NCBI GenBank assembly: GCA_030581615.1
Contig: JAKTTT010000067.1
Coordinates: 55,527-119,526 of the forward strand
DNA length: 64,000 nucleotides
DNA from: Alloascoidea africana
Lineage: Eukaryota; Ascomycota; Alloascoideomycetes; Alloascoideales; Alloascoideaceae
Direction: 5' to 3'
In this document: piece by piece, positions 53,839 to 63,887 of the stretch
Layout of the letters: each line of letters opens with the position of its first letter
Position numbering within the stretch: the first letter of the stretch is position 1
Translations under genes and position numbers: made by a program
The notes under the pieces: model-generated
The model's input: the letters and a program-made list of their open reading frames with translations, nothing else
The model's database searches: none
Told to the model about the DNA's origin: nothing

Positions 53839-54246
53839 AAAACTAGTTGTGTGGGGGTGATGGAATAATGAACTCTTGTTTTAAACAATTGACTTGTAGA
53901 TTACATTTCGAACAACAGTAAATGAGGTATTTCTGCCGAGAAACCATAAAGAGCGTTTCCCCAAGTTCCGGCAGTTGAAACACGAAATAAACGCGAAACC
54001 GCATTTCTTTGTCAGCACCGCGTAGAGTTCTGTCCAGTCCCAGTTATTCACGCATGGCACCGGCTGTGTTTGATTCTCCGATCGTGTATTTAAGGAGGCA
54101 TATCTACTTTCTTTTGCTTCTATTTCCTTTCCTCCTCTTATCTTCCTGTCTCTTTAGCCCTTAAATACATTCAACGGGTTCAAATTGCATAGAAGATTAG
54201 ATACACAAGCTTACTGTTATAAACCGTAATAGAACAACGCATCGTC
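53839..54246. other. Intergenic, RNR1 promoter
   Basis: 408 bp between same-strand genes. Contains CACGAAA at 53981-53987 and ACGCGAAA at 53991-53998, listed separately. Pyrimidine-rich leader just before RNR1. Confidence 0.6.
53981..53998 (+). promoter_or_regulatory. SBF/MBF-type elements upstream of RNR1
   Basis: Two CRCGAAA motifs (SCB type) lie head-to-tail about 250-265 bp before the RNR1 ATG. ACGCGT (MCB) also occurs at 54279-54284 in exon 1 and 54452-54457 in the intron. RNR1 is a G1/S gene in yeasts. Confidence 0.5.
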
Positions 54247-56958
54247 ATGTTCGTATATAAACGTGATGGACGCAAAGAACGCGTCCAGTTTGATAAAATC
54301 ACCGCCAGAGTCTCAAGACTATGTTATGGGTTGGATCCCGCACATGTGGACGCTGTTCATATTACCCAGCGCGTTATATCTGGTGTCTACCACGGTGTTA
54401 CAACGATCGAGCTTGATAATTTGGTATGTCTCCCTTTTTCAGCCACCTTTGACGCGTCGGTTTTGTCCGGATCCGCGTCTAGATCTAGATATTCTAACAA
54501 TTTTTTGGTTTCAATTTGCTTATAGGCTGCGGAGACAGCAGCTTATATGACAACGATCCATCCAGACTATGCCATCCTTGCTGCTCGAATCGCAGTGTCA
54601 AACCTTCACAAACAGACTACCAAACAGTTCTCGCAGGTAATCAGCCAGCTCTATGACTACATAAATCCTCGAACTGGAAAACACTCTCCTATGGTTTCAA
54701 AGGAGACGTATGATATTGTTCACAAGCATGCCGACGAGCTGAACTCTGCTATTGTATTTGATCGTGACTTTCAGTACAATTATTTCGGCTTCAAAACGCT
54801 GGAAAGATCCTACCTGTTGCGGCTGGATGGTAAAGTCGCTGAGCGCCCTCAGCATCTCATTATGAGAGTGGCAGTGGGAATTCACGGCGAAGACATCAAG
54901 AGCGTGATTGAGACATACAACCTGATGTCTCAAAAATACTTTACACATGCTTCCCCTACCTTGTTCAACGCCGGAACTTGCCGCCCGCAAATGTCTTCCT
55001 GCTTTCTTGTGGCCATGAAGGATGATTCTATTGAAGGAATCTACGACACTCTTAAAACATGCGCTCTAATCTCAAAGTCTGCTGGCGGTCTCGGCGTCCA
55101 CATTCACAATATTCGAAGCACTGGTTCTTACATTGCAGGCACAAATGGAACGTCAAACGGAATTATCCCCATGCTCCGTGTCTTTAACAATACCGCAAGA
55201 TATGTTGATCAGGGTGGAAACAAGAGACCTGGAGCGATTGCTATGTATCTGGAGCCTTGGCATGCTGATATCTTTGACTTTATTGACATTAGAAAAAATC
55301 ATGGAAAAGAAGAGATCCGTGCTAGAGATTTATTTGCTGCTCTGTGGGTCTGTGACCTGTTCATGAAGAGGGTGGAGTCAAACAAGGATTGGTCTCTTTT
55401 CTCCCCGAATGAGGTTCCTGGCCTTTCTGATTGCTACGGAGAGGAGTTTGAAGCTCTATACGAAAAGTACGAAAAAGAAGGGAAAGCCATCAAAACTGTG
55501 AAAGCACAGAAGCTGTGGTATGCAATCCTAGAGGCTCAAACAGAAACAGGAGTTCCTTTCATTCTTTACAAAGATGCGTGTAACAAGAAGAGTAACCAGA
55601 AGAACTTGGGCACAATCAAAAGTTCAAATCTGTGTTGTGAGATTGTGGAGTATAGCTCCCCTGAAGAGGTCGCTGTGTGTAATCTTGCTTCTCTTGCTCT
55701 TCCAACTTTTATCGAAGTTGATGAAGCACACAACTCTTTCTATAACTTTGAAAAGCTGCACGAGGTTGCTAAAGTTATCACCAGAAACTTGAACAAAATT
55801 ATCGAGAGAAATTTCTACCCCGTTGAAGAGGCTAGACGGTCAAACTTTAGGCACAGGCCTATTGCGTTGGGAGTCCAAGGTTTATCAGATGCCTTCATGA
55901 GTCTTCGACTTCCTTTTGACTCTCCAGAAGCCAAGTTGCTGAACATTCAAATTTTTGAAACCATTTACCATGGCGCTGTAGAGGCATCTGTTGAACTGGC
56001 AAAAGAGTACGGTCCTTATGAATCCTACCAGGGCTCTCCAGCCTCCCAAGGTCTCTTACAATTTGATTTGTGGAACAAAACGCCTACTGAGCTATGGGAC
56101 TGGGACTTGTTGAAAGCCAAGATGCATAAATATGGCTTGAGAAACTCTTTGTTGGTGGCTCCTATGCCCACTGCTTCTACCTCCCAAATTTTAGGCTTTA
56201 ACGAGTGCTTTGAGCCCTACACCTCAAATATATACAGCAGAAGAGTTTTAGCCGGCGAGTTTCAGATTGTGAATCCTTGGTTGCTGAAGGATCTGGTCGA
56301 CTTGGGAATATGGAATGACAGCATCAAAAGCAAGATTATTGCAGATAATGGATCAATTCAAAACATTCCTGGAATTCCTAAAGAGCTCAAGGACTTGTAC
56401 AAGACTGTTTGGGAACTGTCACAAAAGACAATTATTGACTTGGCAGCCGATCGTGCTGCTTTCATTGATCAGTCACAGTCTCTTAACATCTACATAAAGT
56501 CGCCTACTTTTGGAAAGCTTACCAGTATGCATTTCTATGGGTGGAAGAAAGGTCTCAAGACGGGCATGTACTACCTCCGAACCCAAGCAGCAGCGGCAGC
56601 GATTCAGTTTACGATTGACCCCGAAGCTGTGAAGGCTCTCGATGACAGGAAAGTCGATATAAATGATTTGAAAAGACCAAAATACAAAGCTAGAACTGAT
56701 AGAATCAAAACACCAGAAGATGATGACGACTACACTATTGTTAGTCGGCCAAACTCAATCCAATCTAATGAGAAGACTGTTTCCGAGGAAACGACTGATA
56801 CCAGTATTGCACATTCTGATAAAGAGAAAGAAATTGATGTATCACCGAAGGCTGCTCCTCCTGTTGAAGATGGGGATGAATCTCAGGATATTTACAGCAG
56901 CAAAGTCATTGCTTGTGCTATTAATAACCCAGAGGCATGCGAAATGTGTTCTGGTTGA
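54247..56958 (+). CDS. RNR1: Ribonucleotide reductase large subunit, one intron
   Basis: Catalytic R1 subunit that makes dNDPs from NDPs for DNA synthesis. Exon 1 is 54247-54423 (59 codons), exon 2 is 54526-56958; 869 residues (yeast Rnr1 888). The intron 54424-54525 (102 nt) has GTATGT, a TCTAAC branch and TAG, phase 0, and restores [22 protein letters not shown]. Exon 1 is the ATP-cone ([18 protein letters not shown]). Seen: redox cysteine in [11 protein letters not shown], the radical/active-site NLCCEIVEY (Asn, Cys, Glu), the partner cysteine in VAVCNLAS, the [15 protein letters not shown] block, and the C-terminal swinging CxxC (EACEMCSG). The variable acidic linker before the tail is Ser/Glu-rich. 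Confidence 0.98.
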
Positions 56959-57255
56959 GTAGACTCTTGAGCATTTTTATATTTTGGATCGTGTTTCTTC
57001 TTTCTGTGTACCATATCTAGTAGCAGTTGCCCGCTGGCGATTTTGCATCAAATACAAGTGATAATTTCAATTCCAGTTTCATTGAGGATTCTAGGTAATT
57101 AATAAACAATATGTTACATTAAAAAGAAGTCTTGATGCTGTGAACCACATAGGGATGTATTATTACACTGTGGCCAGATGGGCCATGTTTTGATGCCTGG
57201 TATACTCTTCAATCGCACCTTCATAACAGGTTTAATGAGAATTATAAACCGTGGC

Positions 57256-58869
57256 TCAGTGCTCCCATTTCCTTAAAAAGGGGCTGGGGATGTCATTATC
57301 AGAGTACTGTGTGGCAGCGAGCATCCGCCCAATGCCACCAGGAGTCCTGTTCATACCAGCGATTCTGGCCCTAGCAGCAGTGGCTGCTCCAAGACCATAG
57401 CCATATCCTGTGTTCCCATTGCTGGCCAAAGCCTGGTAATGTGGTGCAGCTCGATTTTGTTCTGTTTTCGGAACATCTCTGCTTTCCTTATCCTGGGTCT
57501 TTTGTCTTTCGTTTACAGCGCCGAGAGGAATTCTGTGCCCTCTTGACGGTGTTTCGTAGGCAAGACTGAGCTCTCGAGGACCCTTAACCGATCTATACAC
57601 CGCTGGAGAAGGTGTCATTGCCATGGTTATATCCGCCGGGGAGCTATATAAGCCATTAGGAGTCTTTAGGCTTGTATTGTTGCGGAGCACAGAGTTTGGA
57701 GGAGCGTTACTGGGTTTTGTGTTATTGGTGCTAATTCTGGTTTGATTCTGACGTTGAAGCTCATATTGCTGTATTAAAGCCTTGAGCCTGTTTTCCACTT
57801 CTGCCTCGACCACCCTTTGGAATTCGGACTCGGCCCTCTCTTTATACCGTTCATATTCCTCTTCCAGCTGGGTTGCCATTCTCTTCTCTTCTTCCATAAG
57901 TAGACTCTCCTTTTGCCTTAGTGCTTCCTCTATCTGCGATAACTTTTTCTTTTCTAATGCAATTTCTAACTCCTTTCTGCAGAGTTTTATCGGCGCTAGT
58001 TGTAGTAAGTCTGTGCTACATGGCCTTTTCGAGGCCTCTGTCCTTAGACACGACCGTACTGTCATGGCCAGCGTCTGCGAATAGGCAGAGGGGATTGGAG
58101 GATAGCTTCCTTGTTGTATCTTTTGCGACAGTTGCAGATGTGTTTTTGCTTGAAAAGGAGGATGAAGGGCACAAAGCTCGTACATTACGCACCCAAGCGA
58201 CCATATATCTGATAAAGGGGTATAGGGCTGGTCTTTCAGCACCTCTGGGCTCATATAGTAAGGGGTCCCAACATAGGTGGTTGCAAACTCCACTTCATGT
58301 CCAAGCATCTTTGCCAGTCCAAAGTCGCCCAGTTTCACAAAGTTGTCTTTCAGCAAGAACACGTTATCTGGTTTTATGTCTCTGTGTATCACGACTGTTT
58401 TATCGTCGGTTTTCGGAGGCTGGGGCTCAACAGTCGAGAATAGACTTATAACCGGAGGGGCATCGTCTCCGTAATGACAACGGTATAGAGCCAAGATAAG
58501 CTGAGTGAAAATGCTCCACACAACGTCCTCGGGCACGATACTTCCTGATGACTTGCACTTTCTGATAACGCTGGCGAGATCTCCGCCGTCGCAGTACTCC
58601 ATGTAAAGATGCACTACGTGCTGCTCGGGGAGATGGTCGTGGTAAAAGTATTGGACTATATTGGGGTGATTAAGGCCCCGAAGGATGAAAAACTCGGCGA
58701 TAAGCTGGGACCTTTCCTTCTGGTTCATGCTCATGTAGGATATCTCTTTCCGAACAAGCACTTTCCCATCGCTTCTTCTCCTCACCTTCCACACGCTTCC
58801 AAAGGAGCCTCGTCCAATCTGCTCTATAACCTCGAACTGCTCCTGAAGACTCTGCGGCGAGGACAACAT
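57256..58869 (-). CDS. KIN3: NIMA-type mitotic kinase
   Basis: 537-residue Ser/Thr kinase of the NIMA/Nek family, acting in mitotic entry and exit. Kinase domain at residues about 13-300: GRGSFG (19-24), VRKE lysine (Lys41), EYCDGGDLASVI, HRDIKPDNVF, DFGLAK, GTPYYMSPE. An insertion of about 25 residues before HRD (DDAPPVISLFSTVEPQ...) is shared with fungal NIMAs. A coiled coil follows (EIALEKKKLSQIEEALRQKE to LKALIQQYELQRQ), as expected for dimerisation. The C-terminal regulatory tail is Ser/Pro/Asn-rich with TPSRGHRIPLGAVNERQ and MNRTPGGIGRMLA blocks common in fungal NIMA. Unspliced, first ATG. Its promoter region is 148 bp from the RRP40 stop. Confidence 0.95.
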   Translation of the reverse strand: MLSSPQSLQEQFEVIEQIGRGSFGSVWKVRRRSDGKVLVRKEISYMSMNQKERSQLIAEFFILRGLNHPNIVQYFYHDHLPEQHVVHLYMEYCDGGDLASVIRKCKSSGSIVPEDVVWSIFTQLILALYRCHYGDDAPPVISLFSTVEPQPPKTDDKTVVIHRDIKPDNVFLLKDNFVKLGDFGLAKMLGHEVEFATTYVGTPYYMSPEVLKDQPYTPLSDIWSLGCVMYELCALHPPFQAKTHLQLSQKIQQGSYPPIPSAYSQTLAMTVRSCLRTEASKRPCSTDLLQLAPIKLCRKELEIALEKKKLSQIEEALRQKESLLMEEEKRMATQLEEEYERYKERAESEFQRVVEAEVENRLKALIQQYELQRQNQTRISTNNTKPSNAPPNSVLRNNTSLKTPNGLYSSPADITMAMTPSPAVYRSVKGPRELSLAYETPSRGHRIPLGAVNERQKTQDKESRDVPKTEQNRAAPHYQALASNGNTGYGYGLGAATAARARIAGMNRTPGGIGRMLAATQYSDNDIPSPFLRKWEH

Positions 58870-59017
58870 TGCCGTTGTGATAGAGGTTGCGTGGTGATGC
58901 GTTTTGGATTTTGGGGAAGAGTAGCGGACAGCTATTTACCTTTATCCCGATCCGGGGACAGGCAGGGTAACCCCAGCTGGTACACACACTAGAAGGTTTC
59001 ATGTTAAATCTACTCCA

Positions 59018-59734
59018 TTATATCTTGAGTCGGCCCCATATCTCGGCCACTCCTTCTTCCATCTCCCGCCTGCTAGACCACTTCTCGGACTCCTGGACAG
59101 CGGCCGAGATGGCATAGTCCGTCTTGACATCCTCAGACTTTATCCAAACCGCGCCGTTGATGCCAATGGCAATCTCAAACTTACACCGGCTCGCCAGCAC
59201 CTCTAGAACATTGGGCTGGACTACCTCGAGTAACAGCGCTCGGGCGTATGCCAGCCCTACCGTAAACACATAGCCTCCTTCCAGGGGCCCGAACCCGCCA
59301 TCCTTCCCAGTCGTTGGATCAATGCATTCAATCTCAGCCTCGATATCAGGGTCGGCTGAGCTGACTCTTGCAAAGACCAGAGAGCCCTGCTTTAGGTTGG
59401 GTCGGTTCTTCTTGGAAGCGTTTGGAAAGGCCATCATTGAGAGCAAAACCCCAGGCGAAAAGGGCGATAATCGAACTCTGTAGAAATCTGAAAACTGCCC
59501 TGTAACTGTCCCAACGACATAATCCCCAACAGCTGGTATATACCGCTTGGAGTTGGATTCTACATACAAGTACTTTTTCATTTTCTTCTTGCTCGAGTTG
59601 AAAAAGCCCGCTGTCGTAGGTATCACTTGATCAGAAGCAGGGATCGCAAACAGACCGGGCCCTACTAGCACCGGCCCCGTTCTCTCTTCCCGGTCTAAAG
59701 GTATTGTGTCGCCAGGGAGGATTATTGTCTCCAT
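59018..59734 (-). CDS. RRP40: Exosome cap subunit Rrp40
   Basis: 238-residue RNA-binding cap subunit of the nuclear and cytoplasmic exosome (3'-5' RNA decay and processing). N-terminal domain with ILPGDTIPL and VGPGLFAI, then the S1 domain (RYIPAVGDYVVGTVTGQFSD, YRVRLSPFSPGVLLSMMAF), then the KH domain with the diagnostic GxNG loop: FEIAIGINGAVWIKS. C-terminal ETI-like helix. Length equals yeast Rrp40 (240). Divergent from the 59.9-kb gene, 159 bp apart, with ACGCGT between them. Confidence 0.97.
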   Translation of the reverse strand: METIILPGDTIPLDREERTGPVLVGPGLFAIPASDQVIPTTAGFFNSSKKKMKKYLYVESNSKRYIPAVGDYVVGTVTGQFSDFYRVRLSPFSPGVLLSMMAFPNASKKNRPNLKQGSLVFARVSSADPDIEAEIECIDPTTGKDGGFGPLEGGYVFTVGLAYARALLLEVVQPNVLEVLASRCKFEIAIGINGAVWIKSEDVKTDYAISAAVQESEKWSSRREMEEGVAEIWGRLKI

Positions 59735-59821
59735 TGCGCCGAATTAGTGTGATGGAGCGGTTGCGATGAAAGATGAGTGGAAAATTAAGTCCATCTCCGG
59801 GTAACACGCTCAGATATTCTG

Positions 59822-59827
59822 ACGCGT
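59822..59827. promoter_or_regulatory. MCB element ACGCGT between RRP40 and the 59.9-kb gene
   Basis: One perfect palindromic hexamer, 67 bp before the plus-strand ATG and 88 bp from the RRP40 ATG. As a palindrome it could serve either gene; the plus-strand gene is the more likely cell-cycle target. Confidence 0.4.
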
Positions 59828-59893
59828 AGTGGTAGATTCCTAAACAAACCCTCTTTCTCCATCATTTCAAAGCGCTGTTGTTAGTACCACAGC

Positions 59894-60814
59894 ATGAACC
59901 AGGCCGGCGTATCTATTTTATCGCCTAGTGATCCGTGTCCGTTTGTTCCCAGCATTTACTCGCCGGCTGAGTCTACTTTCAAGTCGTTTCCAGACGGCTG
60001 CCTTCAACAGGAAACGATGCGCGACACGGACGATAAGACTGAACCGGCAAATACAACACCGAACAAGCCAACGCGGACCAGAGATTTCATGAACATGATA
60101 TCCTCTTCTCCTCCAGATTATGAGCTGAATCATTCAGGTCTCAACCATGAACAAGAAGCAAGCCACAAAGAGGAGCCCGTTACAAACCCGCCAAATTCAC
60201 AGGGAAAGCCTTTTCTCCCGCAAACGCCAGTAAGCGCGTCGAAGCAAAGCATCAACAAATATTCTTCTGGCGTTTGGACCAGTAGCCCAACGCGTTCAAG
60301 ATCTGGTCTGGATATGATGGGTGGGAGAATGCAGAAAAGATACACAGGCTTGTACCAACCCATGTCTAGCTCTTCTCCTCCTCGGAGGCCCAGATATAGA
60401 GATTCTTACAGTGATGAGCAAACGCAGCCTTGGTCCACCAGTAGGAGGCACTCTACCGCCTCACTTTCTTCGAGTTATAAAAACAGGGTAGCTTTATTCC
60501 AAGAAAGGCTACGAAAAAGACAGGGCCGATCAATGAGTACGAGGGGTGACGAAATGTTTGACACACTAGCGCAAATGGAATGGAAGCAGGAACTGGAACA
60601 GCTACGGAAAGAAGCAGAGCTTTACGCTATTAACGCTGACGAGTTTGTACTAGAGTCCATTCCGGAAGAGATTTCCGAGCATCCAGGCCAGGCAGATCAA
60701 TATGAACAGGAGCAGGCAGAGCTGGAAGAGATGTTACGGCTTGAGCAGGCGGAATTGGAGCAATTAACGCAGGACTGGAATCTAGACGATGATGGAGATG
60801 AGATGATGAATTGA
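59894..60814 (+). CDS. Unassigned protein with C-terminal helical, acidic region
   Basis: 306 residues, first ATG. I do not recognise the gene. Residues 1-190 are Ser/Pro-rich and disordered, with a short motif of possible interest, SGLDMMGGRMQKRYTGLY. From about 200 it becomes helical: NRVALFQERLRKRQGRS, EMFDTLAQMEWKQELEQLRK, then Glu/Gln-rich heptads (EQEQAELEEMLRLEQAELEQ) and an acidic end. The arrangement of basic helix, EEW-like helix and acidic helices resembles the N-terminal domain of RPA-interacting proteins, but no zinc-finger tail follows. It is low complexity, so this is a guess. An MCB site upstream suggests G1/S expression. Confidence 0.75.
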   Translation: MNQAGVSILSPSDPCPFVPSIYSPAESTFKSFPDGCLQQETMRDTDDKTEPANTTPNKPTRTRDFMNMISSSPPDYELNHSGLNHEQEASHKEEPVTNPPNSQGKPFLPQTPVSASKQSINKYSSGVWTSSPTRSRSGLDMMGGRMQKRYTGLYQPMSSSSPPRRPRYRDSYSDEQTQPWSTSRRHSTASLSSSYKNRVALFQERLRKRQGRSMSTRGDEMFDTLAQMEWKQELEQLRKEAELYAINADEFVLESIPEEISEHPGQADQYEQEQAELEEMLRLEQAELEQLTQDWNLDDDGDEMMN

Positions 60815-63800
60815 TAAATTGAGTGTGTACGCTGTGTACACTGTTTGCATGGGATATAATGAAAGAAAGCTAATTGATATGGTACCCTGTCAAGGGCGAA
60901 CAATTAACAGCATGCTTTGTAAATAAAGTGTCATCCTTGAGCAAAACTTTAAAAGATCTGATATTGTCGTTCATATCTGATTCTTTGATAAATCGACAGG
61001 GTGTAGAGGCTGAAGCCCAGGCAATCGAAGCCTACCCTTCTGATATAGGCAATAGAAAACTATTGATGCTGACATTAGGTTAAAATGTCAGCTGCTTAAA
61101 GCATGTGGGTATTGATGACGAAAACGTTGAGCAGTTCCAAATCTGTGAGTCGATTGCAACTGTGATAAAAACTGGATGGCCTTTCCGCTCCGCTTGATAG
61201 AAAATGAGAGATTTTAACCTCCCATCTGGTGTATGATTTCAGCTAAAGAGTAAACTGAGTGGTCCGAAGAGGAAAAGATGTAGGGATTGGCGAGCTTCTC
61301 AGCAAATTGTTGCTAAGATCAGTTATCACCTTTTGGGAAAAGAAATTAAAACTCCAATTGTTCTGCTTGCGAATACTCTTTTCAGCTATATTAGGAGACG
61401 CCTATTAATGTAACATTTCCTTTTCTGATTCTTGGTTGATACAATTATGTGGATTTTGCTAAGATTGCTTCTTGTTAGAATCACCAAGTATGCGTTTGGA
61501 TTTAATGTAGTTAATTATCATTGCTTTTTGTTAAAATCATTAATTGTATCTGTGTTTCTGAACATTTATTTTGCTCCATTGTAGTTTTTTGTGGCAGAAT
61601 CAAGTTGCATTTGTTGCGTATTTCAACTCCATTATAGGTTTGGAGAGCAATAGGAAGGAAAAGCAAAGCACTAAATCTTCAAGAACCATAATCTCTTGTT
61701 TTTCCTACTGAGCTTTTCACTTTTCTTCTTCCTGTAACTCAAAAATATTTTGTTTTGGAAATCAATTCATTGCAAGAAGGTGCGCGACAGCAGGGAATGT
61801 AATCTTGATGTTACTAATTAACAGTTCGCCCTTTCCTTAAGTTCTTTTTCTGAACCTAGAAAAAGAAATTTGTTAGGTTAAAATAATAGGTTATATATCA
61901 AATACTCTCTTCATGTTTTACCTGATAAGTAGCCTTTGATTTGAAAGTTCGTAAACCTGCTCAACAATTACACGTTACTGACAGGTAATTACAGTTTTCC
62001 ATTCTCTCCTTCAGCTACTAAATGATATGAATGTTCTACTGATAAGCTCTTTTTATCCTGTAGAACACCCAAATACCATAGACTTTTTAGATTTTGATGA
62101 TTCACCAATGAAGCGTCTGTTTGTGACGCCGCCGGTTAATTTCGAGTTAATAATGGACCATTGGTACATCTGTTTAGTCTGTACAAGCCCGAAAACTAAA
62201 AGAAATGGCCAATTTTTAATGCCAAGATCAAGTCAAATGGCAGGCTTTACTTGTAGAGTACAAGACCTTTGAATATATACCGGAACAAGCTACACAACCT
62301 TTTATTTGAACCGATAAACTGATCTGTATTGCTACTCCATTGGCATCGTTAGTACCACCTTAGAGCAAGCATAGAGGTTTACTAACTTTGAAAAGAAAGA
62401 TCATGAAAATCTCAGGAGGATTTTTTCCGAGTTACCAAAACGGTTGATTCAACAACTTGGAGGATCTTGGTAACACCCAGTATAAGATCATTGAACCCGG
62501 GGCAAGATCCTGTGGGGCTGTGAAAGGACACCTCACTCGCGATACTCAAGGAGTGTGACGAGAATATAATCTAAAGGCCAATTAGACCAATCGAGAAAGT
62601 GAAAGCATTGCCCATATACTCTAATCAACTCCCCAGAACAGCAAGATCAGTTTGTTATGTTAATATCTGATCTCTTGTGCTCAGTATTTGAGCTCTTAAA
62701 TCTTGTGCATCACGAGGGTAGAAGAACCAGAGATCTTTCATGGAAGGCATTACCACACAGGCTTAAATAAATGTATCGATACTTTTTTCTCTTGGAATGC
62801 TGCCATTAGGTAGGGATCCTCCTAGTATTGTTACTAATGTTTTCATATTTAACATACACATATCCTGAACCAGAATACTAGCATGCCTATTACCGTAAAA
62901 CTCTTCCCTTGGATATTGCTTCAGTCTACATTGTACTTCTTTTCGCTTCAACGTGATAATTTTTTGTTTGATCCTTGGATATACCTCGCCCAATCTATTC
63001 TCTACAATAGAAACACTTTTCAAACCTAGATATGAAGCATGCACTTTTGGAATCAGCATCTATCATTAGTGCAGTCACTCTGGTCCAAATGAACATCCTC
63101 GAGAGATTCTGGAATGTGCCCGGACGAGCACGCTCAGCTGTCATCAAGTTTATCGTGGTTGGAGAATTTACAGAACTGAAATAACCGTCCCTGAGGTCCA
63201 TGAAAAAATTAATGTGCAAGGCCTGAATTGCGACCAAGAATTTTATGCTCATTTTCTAATCGATTTAAGCAGATGCTATCCAGTTTCTGTAAAGACACAG
63301 CTGTAACATGGTTCTTGTCAAGCGACTAGCGTGAATAATTATCCAGTCTCACAGTGTTAAATCTTTCCCTTCTTGTCCTCTTGATGCTGGACGGATGCAG
63401 CGGGCGAGCCTGGGAGAGCAAAGCAAGGGAAGTTCTTGGCCAGATATGGGCTGTGCAACGTCTAGGACTCCGACAGAGGAAAAGAGACTCCAGACGTCAA
63501 GGAGGCGGAGAAGAAATTGGTCGAGGGACTTTCGAGATGACTTTCTTTCAGAAACTTATGTGGATGAAGCATCAAAGGATGATTCTTAGGGGTCTTTCCC
63601 TCTCTACTTAAACTATCCTCTAACTCCTTATGACCAACAACTTATATAACCTGATCACCTTATGAAAATGAGGATCTTCTTTAATGGTGCCGCAGCCATC
63701 AAATGTGGTGACCAAATGAGAACGGAAAACACGGAAATGACAGCCTTTCTTTCTCAGGGTGCCGACTGTCAAATGTGAATGACAAAATTAAATGGAGAAA

Positions 63801-63887
63801 CATGAAGCAAGCCAAGGAAACAAGGCTTCGCTTTAAAGTGATCTGTTATTTTTACAACACTCTGTCTTAAAACAATCTTCAGAAATA
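60815..63887. other. 3.1-kb region without a supported gene
   Basis: AT-rich to 62.3 kb. Only short frames occur (62027-62272 plus; 62763-63059 and 62995-63252 minus, which overlap in different frames; 63395-63589 plus). None has a family match. Three imperfect units of about 57 nt begin near 61464, 61520 and 61578. It could be a long promoter, a decayed gene or element, or hold an unrecognised RNA. Confidence 0.5.
61464..61615. repeat. Three imperfect ~57-nt tandem units
   Basis: Units begin ATTGCTTCTTGTTAGAATCA (61464), ATTGCTTTTTGTTAAAATCA (61520) and ATTGTAGTTTTTTGTGGCAG (61578). Spacing is 56 and 58 nt. Similarity falls off after the first 20-25 nt of each unit. T-rich, so chance contributes. 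Confidence 0.4.

Noticed and set aside
63354-63611. Two plus-strand frames with RRRRRNW-like basic stretch near the right edge
   Set aside because: Short, overlapping, no match. Considered as a transposon remnant, but no repeat ends or known domain support it.
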